Source: Umezawaea sp049997955 (GTDB lineage: Bacteria; Actinomycetota; Actinomycetes; Mycobacteriales; Pseudonocardiaceae). Taken from it: 64,000 nt of DNA. Under the pieces are notes generated by a model that saw nothing but the letters and a program-made list of their open reading frames with translations, ran no database searches and was not told the DNA's origin. Where the stretch lies: positions 124,001 to 188,000 of the forward strand of contig JAEBDY010000010.1 in NCBI GenBank assembly GCA_049997955.1. The letters run 5' to 3'. This document shows, in pieces, positions 17,654 to 25,902 of this stretch (the stretch's first letter is position 1; every line of letters starts with the position of its first letter). Both the position numbers and the translations under genes were made by a program.

Positions 17654-19458
17654 CGCGCGCTCCCCGCTTCGGTGGTGGACCACCGCGGCGGGGCGATGCC
17701 CTCGACGGCGGCCTTGATCTGGAGGGCGACGTACCGGGAGAAGATGCGGCACATGGCGAAGCTGCCGCCGAGGACGTAGAAGTTGTCCTGGCCGGTCCTC
17801 GACCACATGCCTCGCTGCTCCCAGTCCGGCCCCGGTCCCCAGATGGGGCCGACCCGGTCGGCGACCTCGTCGCCCAGCATCGCGCGCACGCCCTCCTGCA
17901 TCGGCTTGAACCCGGTCGCCAGCACGACGAGGTCCGCCTTCACCGAGCTGCCGTCGGCGAGGACGACCCCGTCGGAGGTGAAGTGGTCGATCCCCTTCCC
18001 CTGCCGGAGCTTGATCCGACCCTCGATGATCAGGTCCGACGCGCCGACGTTGATGTAGTACCCGCCGAAGTACCGGATCAGCTTGAGGTAGAAGCCGGTG
18101 TCGTCCTCGCCGTTGTCCAGCGCGAAGCCCACGGCGCGCAGGCCGTCGAGGAGTTCCTTGTCGTCCTCGGCCATCACCTTGCTCAACGGGCCGTGCAGTT
18201 CGTGGATCAGCGCGTTGGGCACGGACGCGCTGCGCAGGTCGGTGTCCTCCAGCGGCCGGACGCCCTCGGCCTGGCTGTACAGCGTGAACACGCGTGCCGC
18301 GCTCGGTTCCAGGCTCACGACCGTCGTGGACGAGCGCTGGAGCATCGTCACGTCCGCGCCGCGCAGGCAGAGGTCCTGCGCGATGTCGTGGGCGCTGTTG
18401 CCCGCGCCGACCACCAGCGCCGTGCGGCCCTCGACGTCGAGGTCCTCGGTGCGCCCACTGGAGTGCACGACCTGACCCCGGAAGTCGTCCATCCCCTCGA
18501 ACGAGGTGACGTTCGGGATGCCGCTGACCCCGGTCGCCATCGCGAGGTGGCTCGGTCGCAGCGTCCGGATCGACCCGTCCGCCCGGCGCAGCCGCACCGT
18601 CCAGCGCCGGTCGTCCTCGTCGAAGCGGCCGTCGAGGAACTCGGTGCCGGTCCACACGTTCAGCTCGAGGGCCTTGGCGTAGGACTCGAACCAGTCCGCG
18701 AGCATGTCCTTCGGGATGTAGATCGGCCACGTGTCCGGGAACGGCAGGTACGGCATGTGGTTGACGCAGATCTCGTTGTGCAGCGTCAGCGAGTGGTAGC
18801 GGCCGCGCCAGTTGTCCCCGATCCGCTCCACCCGGTCGACGACCAGTGTGGGCACGTCCAACTGCCCCAGCCGCGCGGCCAGGGTGAACCCGGCCTGTCC
18901 AGCGCCGATCACCAGGACCTCCGGGTCCTGCGTCGAGAACTCGGCCGTCGCGATCCGGCGGTCCAGCCAGTTCTCCCGGCCCCCGTCGGCGGAGCGCCGG
19001 TCGTCCCGCCGCCGGTGAACTCCGGTCTTCTCCGGGTACCCGGCCAACTCCTGGAGCGTGGTGAGGAACGTGTAGGCGCGGACGGCGCCGGCCCCGTCCT
19101 CCACCAGCCGGAGGAAACCCCGACCGCGCCCCATCGCCGTGCGGAACCCGAAGAAGGCCTCGACCACCCCGACGCGGTCGCCGATCACCCCCTCGACCGG
19201 ATCCCCGTCCTCCAGCACGGGATCGGTGAACCCGCTGGGCTCGTGGGCCGCGCGCAACGCCGCCTCGACCCGTTCCGGCCCGTGGAACGTGCGGATGTCC
19301 CACGTCAACGCCAGCAGGTCCCGCCAGTAGCAGTCCGGGGTGAACAGCGCCGCGGCCGCGGTGTAGTCGTGGCCGGTCAGCGCGGTGTCGAGCGCGGCCA
19401 GCCAGTCGGCGGCGATCCGCCGCCGCGCCGGGCCCTGGGTCTCATCGGGGGCGGTCAT
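17650..19458 (-). CDS. Flavin-containing monooxygenase with N-terminal SnoaL-like domain
   Basis: A 602-residue protein. Residues about 15-150 form an NTF2/SnoaL-like domain (WLAALDTALTGHDYTAAAALFTPDCYWRDLLALTWDIRTFHG). From about residue 180 it is a class B flavoprotein monooxygenase: FAD motif VIGAGQAGFTLAARLG, fingerprint-like FRGQVVHSSGRTE, NADPH motif VVGAGNSAHDIA, and LVVLATGFKPM. This domain order is common in putative Baeyer-Villiger or N-hydroxylating enzymes of uncharacterised catabolic clusters. The likely reaction is insertion of oxygen next to a ketone, giving an ester or lactone; substrate unknown. An AAGGAA ribosome site precedes the ATG. It is separated by 91 bases from the TetR gene upstream, so it may also have its own promoter. 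Confidence 0.87.
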   Translation of the reverse strand: MTAPDETQGPARRRIAADWLAALDTALTGHDYTAAAALFTPDCYWRDLLALTWDIRTFHGPERVEAALRAAHEPSGFTDPVLEDGDPVEGVIGDRVGVVEAFFGFRTAMGRGRGFLRLVEDGAGAVRAYTFLTTLQELAGYPEKTGVHRRRDDRRSADGGRENWLDRRIATAEFSTQDPEVLVIGAGQAGFTLAARLGQLDVPTLVVDRVERIGDNWRGRYHSLTLHNEICVNHMPYLPFPDTWPIYIPKDMLADWFESYAKALELNVWTGTEFLDGRFDEDDRRWTVRLRRADGSIRTLRPSHLAMATGVSGIPNVTSFEGMDDFRGQVVHSSGRTEDLDVEGRTALVVGAGNSAHDIAQDLCLRGADVTMLQRSSTTVVSLEPSAARVFTLYSQAEGVRPLEDTDLRSASVPNALIHELHGPLSKVMAEDDKELLDGLRAVGFALDNGEDDTGFYLKLIRYFGGYYINVGASDLIIEGRIKLRQGKGIDHFTSDGVVLADGSSVKADLVVLATGFKPMQEGVRAMLGDEVADRVGPIWGPGPDWEQRGMWSRTGQDNFYVLGGSFAMCRIFSRYVALQIKAAVEGIAPPRWSTTEAGSAR

Positions 19459-19549
19459 CGGGTTCCTTTCCGCGACGGTCGTGGGGGATCTTCCGAGCAG
19501 GACCTCTCGATCGCTGTCGTCGCCGACGTCGAACCGGGGAGGGGCAGGT

Positions 19550-20242
19550 CTAGGAGTCGGGGGCCGGTCGTAAACCGATCCCGGACGCCCACAGGGTGGT
19601 CAGGGTCTGGATGACCTCTTCCTCCTCGTAGTCCTCGCCGAGGACCAGCCACACGTAGCAGAAGTTGCTCACCATCGACGTGATGGCCTCGGCCACGCAC
19701 CGCGGCGACAGCGTCGGGTCGACCCTGCCCTCGTTCTGCAGTCGGCGGATGCCCTTCTCCGACCGGTTCCGGAAGATCTGCCGGATGGTGCGGCGCATCT
19801 CGCGGAACCGCGGGCTGATCGTCGCGACCTGCTCCAGGATGGCCAGCAGGCCCGCGTTCTCCTGGTAGGCCCGCACGTAGGCGCGCGTCACGAGTTCGAA
19901 GCGCTCCAACGGGTCCCGCGACGAGCCGGTGGGAACCGAGGCCGCGACGTAGAGCCCCTCGTTCACCTTCCTGATGACCGCGGTGAAGATGGCTTCCTTG
20001 GAGTCGAAGTAGGTGTAGAACGAGCCGCTCGACATGCGGGCCAGCGCCGTGATGTCGGTGATCTTCGCGTCCAGGAACCCGTCGCGCACGAAGATCTCGC
20101 TGGCCGCCTCCAGAAGTCGTTCCTGCGTGCGGAATCCGCGCTCGGAGCGCGGGACGAGGATGCCCTCGTTCCAGTCCACCTCGGTCGCCGCGACCACCGG
20201 CGCCGGATCACCCGACGGCGAATCCCCTGTAGCTGCGCTCAC
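19550..20242 (-). CDS. TetR-family transcriptional regulator of the catabolic block
   Basis: A 230-residue repressor. The N-terminal 40 residues are an extension; then a TetR helix-turn-helix follows (RTQERLLEAASEIFVRDGFLDAKITDITALARMSSGSFYTYFDSKEAIF). The C-terminal ligand domain resembles the MSMEG/KstR2-like group that binds acyl-CoA type ligands (MRRTIRQIFRNRSEKGIRRLQNEG). Its GTG start overlaps the stop of the ABC ATPase gene by GTGA, so it is made as part of the transporter operon. It is the natural candidate to bind the 26-bp palindrome at 31076-31101 and to be released by a CoA-thioester intermediate; both points are inference. Confidence 0.88.
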   Translation of the reverse strand: MSAATGDSPSGDPAPVVAATEVDWNEGILVPRSERGFRTQERLLEAASEIFVRDGFLDAKITDITALARMSSGSFYTYFDSKEAIFTAVIRKVNEGLYVAASVPTGSSRDPLERFELVTRAYVRAYQENAGLLAILEQVATISPRFREMRRTIRQIFRNRSEKGIRRLQNEGRVDPTLSPRCVAEAITSMVSNFCYVWLVLGEDYEEEEVIQTLTTLWASGIGLRPAPDS

Positions 20243-21003
20243 TGCTGCCCCTCTGCCGGGTTGTCGGCGGGGACGCGAACCTCGTCGTTCGCCGAAGGAG
20301 GCGTACCCAGGTACGCCTCGACGACCTCCGGGTCGCGGCTCACGTCCCCGAGTGAGCCGCTCGCGATCACCTGGCCCTGGTTCAGCACGACCACGTGGTC
20401 CGCCAGCGCCTCGACGGCCTGCATGACGTGTTCGATCATAACGATCGCGACGCCCTGCTCCCGGCACGTGCCGACCTGCCTGATGACCAGGTCCACCTCG
20501 TGCGGGGTGAGTCCCGCCATGACCTCGTCCAGGAGCAGGACCTTGGGCCGCGACACCATCGCGCGGGCGAAGTCGACCAGCCGCGTCAGCGCGGTCGGGA
20601 TGCTGCCCAACTGCTGGTCGCGGTACTCCCACAGCTCGAAGCGCTCCAGTTCGGCGCGGGCCAGCGCGTTGGCCTGGCGGTAGCCGCGGGCCTGCCGGTA
20701 GGCCGCCACCGCGACGGACTCGAAGACGTTGAGCGCGCCGACGTTGCCGGAGATCTGGAAGGTCCGGGTGATGCCCTTGGCGAACGCGGTCGCCGACGGC
20801 ACACCGGTCACGTCCTCGCCGTCGAGGTGGACCTTCCCCCCGTCCGGGCGCAGCACGCCGCCGATGATGTTGACCAGGGTGGACTTGCCCGCGCCGTTGG
20901 GTCCGATCAGCGCCGTGATGGACGCGGACTCGGCGGTGAAGTTCACGTCGTGCAGCACGTGCAGCCCGCCGAAGCTCTTGGCGACGTTCGCGACGGTGAG
21001 CAT
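20239..21003 (-). CDS. livG: Branched-chain amino acid-type ABC transporter ATPase (LivG-like)
   Basis: A 254-residue ABC ATPase: Walker A GPNGAGKSTL, then ITRTFQ Q-loop, Walker B VLLLDEVMAGLTPHEVDLV and H-loop VMIEHVMQAVEALADHVVVL. The ITRTFQISG and the long insert after it are typical of LivG. The signature region reads LGSIPTALTRLVDFARAMVSRP, so the usual LSGGQ is replaced by IPTALTR, a degenerate form seen in some LivG members. It powers import with the two LivH/LivM permeases and the LivF-like ATPase. ATGA overlap couples it to livM upstream. The likely cargo is the block's organic acid substrate rather than an amino acid (inference from context). Confidence 0.88.
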   Translation of the reverse strand: MLTVANVAKSFGGLHVLHDVNFTAESASITALIGPNGAGKSTLVNIIGGVLRPDGGKVHLDGEDVTGVPSATAFAKGITRTFQISGNVGALNVFESVAVAAYRQARGYRQANALARAELERFELWEYRDQQLGSIPTALTRLVDFARAMVSRPKVLLLDEVMAGLTPHEVDLVIRQVGTCREQGVAIVMIEHVMQAVEALADHVVVLNQGQVIASGSLGDVSRDPEVVEAYLGTPPSANDEVRVPADNPAEGQQ

Positions 21004-22082
21004 CAGCCCACCCGCCCGTCGACCAGTTCGCCCGCCGGTTCCGCGACCGCGGGTGCGGGTGGCGTGCGCCCGGTGCCGAAGACCCGCCGCACACCGGCCT
21101 CCCACAGGGGCATGATCCCTCCCGTTCCGAAGCGCAGCAACAGGATCACCACCACGGCGTAGGCGATCTGCGTGTAGCTGCTGACGTTCGCCGAGGACAC
21201 CGCGAACGAGCGGAGGAACTCCTCCAGCACGGCGATGCCGATCCCCGCGACGATCGGGCCCGCCAGCGTCCCCGCTCCCCCGATGATCGAGCCGACCATC
21301 ATGGCCACGCCGATCTCCACGGTGAGCACGGACTCGTAGCTGACGATCTGGACGTACTGCGCGATCAGGGTTCCGGCGATCGAGGTGAGCCCCATGCTCA
21401 GCGCCATGGCCAGCGCCTGGTTGCGGACCACGCGGATGCCCATGCTCGCGGCGATCACCGGGTCCTCCCGGATGAACGGCAGCGACCGGCCGAAGTGGGT
21501 GAACCTCATCAGCGCGGCGATGCCGATGGTGATCACGACGAGGAAGCCCAGCGTCGTGTAGTAGAAGCCGCTCGGGTCGATGTACCACTGCAGGTGGGCG
21601 AAGCCCTCCTCGGTGCCCGAGTACGAGATCCCGTTGGTGTCGCCCAGGAAGGACCAGGACGCGGCCACGCCCGCGGCGGCGAGGCTCAGCGCGAGCGTGC
21701 CGAGCGCCAGGAAGAACGCGTTCACGCCGAACCTGCTCATCAGCAGGCTGATGAGGAAGCCGACGACGGCCGAGATGAGCACGCCGACGACCAGCGCGAT
21801 CCACGCGTTGACCTCGTGGCGCCAGGTCAGGACGGCCACCGAGAACGCGCCCGTGCCGAACGCGACGATGTGCGAGAGGGACAGCTGGCCGACGTAGCCG
21901 CCCGCGATGTTCCAGGTGAAGTTGCGCAGCGCGTAGAGGAGCGCGACGAACCCGACGCCGACCATCGGCGGCGGCACCAGGAAGGGGTAGACGAGCGCGA
22001 AGGCGAGCGCGGCCGTGACGACGACCGCGTTGACCCTCCTCAGTGGAGTGTCGAGGTAGCGCAACGGATTGCGGAACGTCAT
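21003..22082 (-). CDS. livM: Branched-chain amino acid-type ABC transporter permease (LivM-like)
   Basis: A 359-residue inner-membrane permease with about ten hydrophobic helices. It carries the family motifs NFTWNIAGGYVGQLSLSHIVAFGTGAFSVAVL, ALTLGTLAL-like FFLALGTLALSLA, and the cytoplasmic coupling loop FGRSLPFIREDPVIAASMGIRVVRNQALAMALS, followed by the GGAGTLAGPIVAGIGIAVLEE segment. It forms the transport pore with LivH. Its ATG overlaps the livH stop (ATGA) and its own stop overlaps the livG ATG in the same way, so stoichiometric translation is expected. Confidence 0.9.
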   Translation of the reverse strand: MTFRNPLRYLDTPLRRVNAVVVTAALAFALVYPFLVPPPMVGVGFVALLYALRNFTWNIAGGYVGQLSLSHIVAFGTGAFSVAVLTWRHEVNAWIALVVGVLISAVVGFLISLLMSRFGVNAFFLALGTLALSLAAAGVAASWSFLGDTNGISYSGTEEGFAHLQWYIDPSGFYYTTLGFLVVITIGIAALMRFTHFGRSLPFIREDPVIAASMGIRVVRNQALAMALSMGLTSIAGTLIAQYVQIVSYESVLTVEIGVAMMVGSIIGGAGTLAGPIVAGIGIAVLEEFLRSFAVSSANVSSYTQIAYAVVVILLLRFGTGGIMPLWEAGVRRVFGTGRTPPAPAVAEPAGELVDGRVG

Positions 22083-22987
22083 CCCACACCCACCTTCGTC
22101 AGGGACTTCCGCGGCTTGATCCGCGAAGCCGCCCTCACCACCAGGCCCTGCGGCCTGACCAGGATCACCAGGAAGAACAGCCCGTACACGAGCGCCGTCG
22201 CGAAGGTCCCCGGCGCGTAGAGGCTGCCGAGCGCCTCGGCGAGCCCGAGCAGGACTCCCGCCGCGACGGTCCCCCACAGCGAGCCCGCTCCGCCGATGAC
22301 CACGACGATGAACGCCTTGATCGTCAGTTCGAGGCCGAGCGCGGGCGACACCGGTTGGATCGGCAGCAGCAGCCCGCCCGCGATGGCGGCGAGTCCGCAG
22401 CCGAGGGCGAAGGTGAGCCGGTAGACGCGGCGGACGTTGATGCCCACGTGGATCGCGCCGTTGAGGCTCTCCGAGCAGCCGCGGATGATGGTGCCGATCC
22501 GGGTCCGGTACACCAGGAACGACACGGCCAGCACGAGCACCAGGCTCAGCACGCCCGCGGCCATCCGGGGTGCGCTGATCGTGACACCGGACGAGGTGAA
22601 GGCCTCGAAGGGGTAGGGGTTGGGGATCGTCTCGAACGGTTCCGGGTGCAGGATCTGGAACAGGTACTGGATCGCGATCCCCAGGCTCAGGGTGATCACC
22701 AGCTGGCTGTGGCCGCCCTTGGCCAGACCGGACTCCAGCAGCAGCCGCTGCACCAGGTACCCGACCAGCGCGCCGCCGAGCGCGGCCACGACGATCGCCC
22801 CGAGGAAGGGGAGGAACCCCTTCGGCTCCAGGGAGAGCACGCCGTACATCCCGATGAGCACGAAGTAGCCGTGGGCGAAGTTCACCACCCGCATGACGGT
22901 GAACACCAGGTACAGGCCGATGCCGATCAGCGAGTAGATCAGGCCCTGCAGCAGTCCGGTGGACGCGAGTTGGAGCACCGTGCTCAT
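22079..22987 (-). CDS. livH: Branched-chain amino acid-type ABC transporter permease (LivH-like)
   Basis: A 302-residue permease with about eight hydrophobic helices. Typical motifs are GLIYSLIGIGLYLVFTVMRVVNFAHGYFVLIGMY near the N-terminus, the coupling loop GTIIRGCSESLNGAIHVGINVRRVYRLTFALG, and GGAGSLWGTVAAGVLLGLAEALG. It pairs with LivM to form the channel. It is joined to the genes on both sides by ATGA overlaps. Confidence 0.9.
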   Translation of the reverse strand: MSTVLQLASTGLLQGLIYSLIGIGLYLVFTVMRVVNFAHGYFVLIGMYGVLSLEPKGFLPFLGAIVVAALGGALVGYLVQRLLLESGLAKGGHSQLVITLSLGIAIQYLFQILHPEPFETIPNPYPFEAFTSSGVTISAPRMAAGVLSLVLVLAVSFLVYRTRIGTIIRGCSESLNGAIHVGINVRRVYRLTFALGCGLAAIAGGLLLPIQPVSPALGLELTIKAFIVVVIGGAGSLWGTVAAGVLLGLAEALGSLYAPGTFATALVYGLFFLVILVRPQGLVVRAASRIKPRKSLTKVGVG

Positions 22988-23721
22988 GTGGCCACCACCC
23001 CTCCGGTCGCGGCGCTGCCGAGGTACCCGCGCCGCATCAGCTCGGAGTCGGCCAGCTCGTCGGTCGGGCCTTCGCCCGCGATGACCCCGTTCTCCAGGAC
23101 GTAGGCCCTGGAGGCGAGGGCGAACGCCTGGTGCACGTTCTGCTCGACCAGCAGCACCGTCGTCCCGCGCTCGTTGATCCGCGCGATGGTGCGCATGATC
23201 GAGGTGACCACCAGGGGCGCCAACCCCAGCGAGGGTTCGTCGAAGACGAGCATCCTGGGCTGGGACATCAGTCCCCTGCCGATCGCCAACATGCTCCGCT
23301 CCCCTCCGCTGAGCGTCCCGGCGAGCTGCTCGGAGCGCTCGGCCAGGCGCGGGAACAGCTCGTAGATCTCGGCCAGCACGGTGTCGACCGCCGCGCGGTC
23401 CCCCGCGGCGATGGCGCCGAGCCGCAGGTTCTCCTCGACGGTCATGCCCGCGAACAGGTCGCGGTTCTGCGGGACCACGACCAGTCCCCGCCGGACCCGG
23501 TCCCACGGGCGGACGCCGAGCAGCGACCGCCCGAGGAAGGACAGGGTCTTCGCCTTGGTGGGCAGCATTCCCAGCACGCCCTCGATCAGGGACGTCTTGC
23601 CCGCGCCGTTCGACCCGACGAGGCAGACGCACTCGCCCTCGCGGACCACCAGGTCGACCTGGTGCAGCACCTCGGACCGGCCCCGCTTGACGGTGAGGCC
23701 CTCGATCTCCAGCGTGGTCAT
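22984..23721 (-). CDS. livF: Branched-chain amino acid-type ABC transporter ATPase (LivF-like)
   Basis: A 245-residue ABC ATPase with an intact active site: Walker A GSNGAGKTSL, Q-loop VVVPQNRDLF, signature LSGGERSMLAIGR, Walker B MLVFDEPSLGLAP and H-loop VLLVEQNVHQAF. The length and the EGVLGMLP segment after Walker A place it with LivF. It partners the LivG-like ATPase, whose own signature is degenerate, so this subunit may supply the competent hydrolysis site. It starts 2 bases after the substrate-binding protein stop and overlaps livH by ATGA. Confidence 0.9.
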   Translation of the reverse strand: MTTLEIEGLTVKRGRSEVLHQVDLVVREGECVCLVGSNGAGKTSLIEGVLGMLPTKAKTLSFLGRSLLGVRPWDRVRRGLVVVPQNRDLFAGMTVEENLRLGAIAAGDRAAVDTVLAEIYELFPRLAERSEQLAGTLSGGERSMLAIGRGLMSQPRMLVFDEPSLGLAPLVVTSIMRTIARINERGTTVLLVEQNVHQAFALASRAYVLENGVIAGEGPTDELADSELMRRGYLGSAATGGVVAT

Positions 23722-23723
23722 GG

Positions 23724-25046
23724 CTACTTGCTTCCGACGCGGGGGTAGACGATCTTGCTGGTGGCCACGTTCTCCGGGTACACGGGGATGAACTGGCCGC
23801 CCTGCACCTGGGTGACGATGCCCTCGGCCTTGGAGTTCAGGCCCTTCTCGTCGAACTTCACGCCGTGGCCGATGATGTACATGCCGTTCTTGTCGCCGCC
23901 CAGCCCGTCGAAGTCGACCTTGCGCAGCGCCTGGGCGATCTTCTCCGAGTCGTCCGCCGTGCCCGCGATCGTGATCGCCTCGGCCGCGACCGCCAGCGCC
24001 GAGTAGTAGCAGGCGCCGATGCCATCGGGCTTCTGGCCGTCGTAGGCCGCCACGTAGTCGTCGTAGAACTTCTGCGGCGAGAACTTGGAGCCCTCCTTGC
24101 CCTTCAGCTTCTCGGTCCAGTAGCTGCCCGCCAGGTCGTTCTCGGCGATGTCGCCCGCCGACTCGACGAACTTGGTGTTGGTGTTGCCGCCGAGCACGCC
24201 GACGGTCGCGCGCGGCACGAACCCGGACGCCTTGAGCGCGGGGTAGAACTGGAACGTGCCCTGCGGGTTGCCGCCGAAGATCAGCACGTCGGGGTTCGCC
24301 GCCTGCACCTTGCTCACCAGGGGCGCGTAGTCGCTGGTCGACGCCTCGTCGTAGGAGATCGTGTCCAGCAGCCGCACGTCGGGGAACTCGTCCTTCATCG
24401 TGCGCTCCCACGCGGTCTTCGCCTCCGGGAAGGCGCCGAGGCTGGCGTGGACGATCAGCGCGGTTCTCACCGGGCTGCCCGCGGCCTTGGCGCCCGCCAT
24501 GACGGCGCGCACCGACGCCGCCGCCCACCCCTTCTCGTCGAGCATGGTGGGTTCGAGCTTGAACGCGTACTTGCGGCCGTCGCCGATGATCGACGCGGCG
24601 GCCTCCATCGGCACCAGCAGCGGCACCTTGATCTGGTCGGCGGTCGTCGCCGCCACGACGGTGGGCGGGCTCGCGGACGCGCCGAGCATGATCTTGCACC
24701 CGTCCTGCACGAGCTGCTTCATCAACGCGGGCACGGCGTCCGGCTTGGACTGGTTGTCGACGGCCTTGATGACGACCTGGCGGCCGAGGATCCCGCCCAG
24801 CCCGTTGAGGTCCTTCGCGGCCAGTTGCAGGGCGTTCAGGGTCTGGGTGCCGTACGCGGCGGTGGCGCCGGTGAGCGAGGCGACGTAGCCGATGGTGATC
24901 GGGCCGCCCTCGCCCCCGCCGGAGGCGGAACCGGAGTCGCCGCAGGCGGCGAGGAACCCGGTGGCCCCCAGGGCTCCGGCTCCCATCAGGAAGCGGCGGC
25001 GGGACGCCTGGATGTCGAGCGGACCGTGGGACTTCTTGGTGGCCAT
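23724..25046 (-). CDS. ABC transporter substrate-binding lipoprotein (Leu/Ile/Val-binding type)
   Basis: A 440-residue extracellular binding protein of the periplasmic type-1 fold used by Liv transporters. The N-terminus has a twin-arginine motif (SRRRFL, about residues 15-20), a hydrophobic core and a lipobox LAAC with Cys35, so it is exported, probably by Tat, and lipid-anchored. Family elements are ITIGYVASLTGATAAYGTQTLNALQLAAKDLNGLGGILGR, VLIFGGNPQGTFQFYPALKASGF and the ACYYSALAVAAEAI helix. GAGAGG lies 8 bases before the ATG at 25046. A 76-base gap with a short GC hairpin separates it from the enoyl-CoA hydratase gene, so it may have its own promoter or be buffered for higher expression. 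Confidence 0.9.
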   Translation of the reverse strand: MATKKSHGPLDIQASRRRFLMGAGALGATGFLAACGDSGSASGGGEGGPITIGYVASLTGATAAYGTQTLNALQLAAKDLNGLGGILGRQVVIKAVDNQSKPDAVPALMKQLVQDGCKIMLGASASPPTVVAATTADQIKVPLLVPMEAAASIIGDGRKYAFKLEPTMLDEKGWAAASVRAVMAGAKAAGSPVRTALIVHASLGAFPEAKTAWERTMKDEFPDVRLLDTISYDEASTSDYAPLVSKVQAANPDVLIFGGNPQGTFQFYPALKASGFVPRATVGVLGGNTNTKFVESAGDIAENDLAGSYWTEKLKGKEGSKFSPQKFYDDYVAAYDGQKPDGIGACYYSALAVAAEAITIAGTADDSEKIAQALRKVDFDGLGGDKNGMYIIGHGVKFDEKGLNSKAEGIVTQVQGGQFIPVYPENVATSKIVYPRVGSK

Positions 25047-25122
25047 CGTTGGAACCTCTCGCCATTGGGAGGCGCGTCGCGCCCGAGGAGTTGTCGTGCT
25101 GCCGTGCGTGCGAGAACCGACG

Positions 25123-25902
25123 TCACCGTCCGGTCCAGTGCGGTTTTCGCTTCTCGACGAACGCCGCGGCCCCCTCAAGCCGATCGGCGCTCGTGTACGG
25201 GCTCGGGCCCGGATCCAGGCGGAGCGCGGTCGAGATGGGCAGCGTCGAGCCCACCCGCACCATCGCCTTGTACCGGCGCAGGGTGACCGGCGCGCGCTCC
25301 ACGAGCTGCGCCGCGATCGCGCGGGCCCGGTCCTCCAGCTCCGCTCGCGGCGCCAGCCAGTTGACCAGCCCCACCCGGTGTGCGTCGGCCGCGTCCAGCG
25401 GCTCGCCCAGGTACAGCATCTGGAACGCGATCCCCATCGGCACCAGCCTCGGCAGCATCTGGCTGCCGAAGTTCGCCCCCAGCCCCACCTTCGACTCCGG
25501 CAGCATCAGCCGCGCGTCGTCGGCGGCGATGCGCAGGTCGCACGCCATCGCCAGTTCGAGGCCGCCTCCGACGACCCAGCCGTGCAGCACCGCGAGCGTC
25601 GGTTTCCCGCACTCCAGCACCGTTTCGTACAGGTTCCGCATCGGGCCGCTCATCGGCAGGTACGCCGCCGCGCCCGCGCGGTCGTTCCCGTTCATCTGCT
25701 TGAGGTCCGCACCGGCGCTGAACGCGCGGTCCCCGTTCGCGGTCAGGAGCACGACCCGAACGCCGTCGTCGCGGTCCAGGTCCGCGAACACCTCGACCAG
25801 TTCCCGTTGCAGCTCGGTGCTCAGGGCGTTCAGGTGGTCGGGGCGGTTCAGCGTCACGGTGGCCACGGAGTCGGTGACGTCGAGCAGCAGCGGCGCGCTC
25901 AT
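25123..25902 (-). CDS. Enoyl-CoA hydratase/isomerase family protein 1
   Basis: A 259-residue crotonase-fold protein: FSAGADLKQMNG and HGWVVGGGLELAMACDLRIAADDARLMLPESKVGLG, which hold the oxyanion-hole backbone and one of the two usual acid/base positions (E in LPESKVGL). The segment around the first catalytic position reads LAVLHGWVVGGGLELAMACDLR, where a glutamate-like residue follows the GGG. It would hydrate a 2-enoyl-CoA or isomerise a double bond in the pathway. ATGA overlap joins it to the upstream small acyl-CoA dehydrogenase gene. Confidence 0.88.
   Translation of the reverse strand: MSAPLLLDVTDSVATVTLNRPDHLNALSTELQRELVEVFADLDRDDGVRVVLLTANGDRAFSAGADLKQMNGNDRAGAAAYLPMSGPMRNLYETVLECGKPTLAVLHGWVVGGGLELAMACDLRIAADDARLMLPESKVGLGANFGSQMLPRLVPMGIAFQMLYLGEPLDAADAHRVGLVNWLAPRAELEDRARAIAAQLVERAPVTLRRYKAMVRVGSTLPISTALRLDPGPSPYTSADRLEGAAAFVEKRKPHWTGR

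Noticed and set aside
25047..25122. Small GGCGCG-T-CGCGCC hairpin before the substrate-binding protein gene as an attenuator
   Set aside because: Six-bp arms in very GC-rich DNA are expected by chance and there is no leader peptide or T-run.
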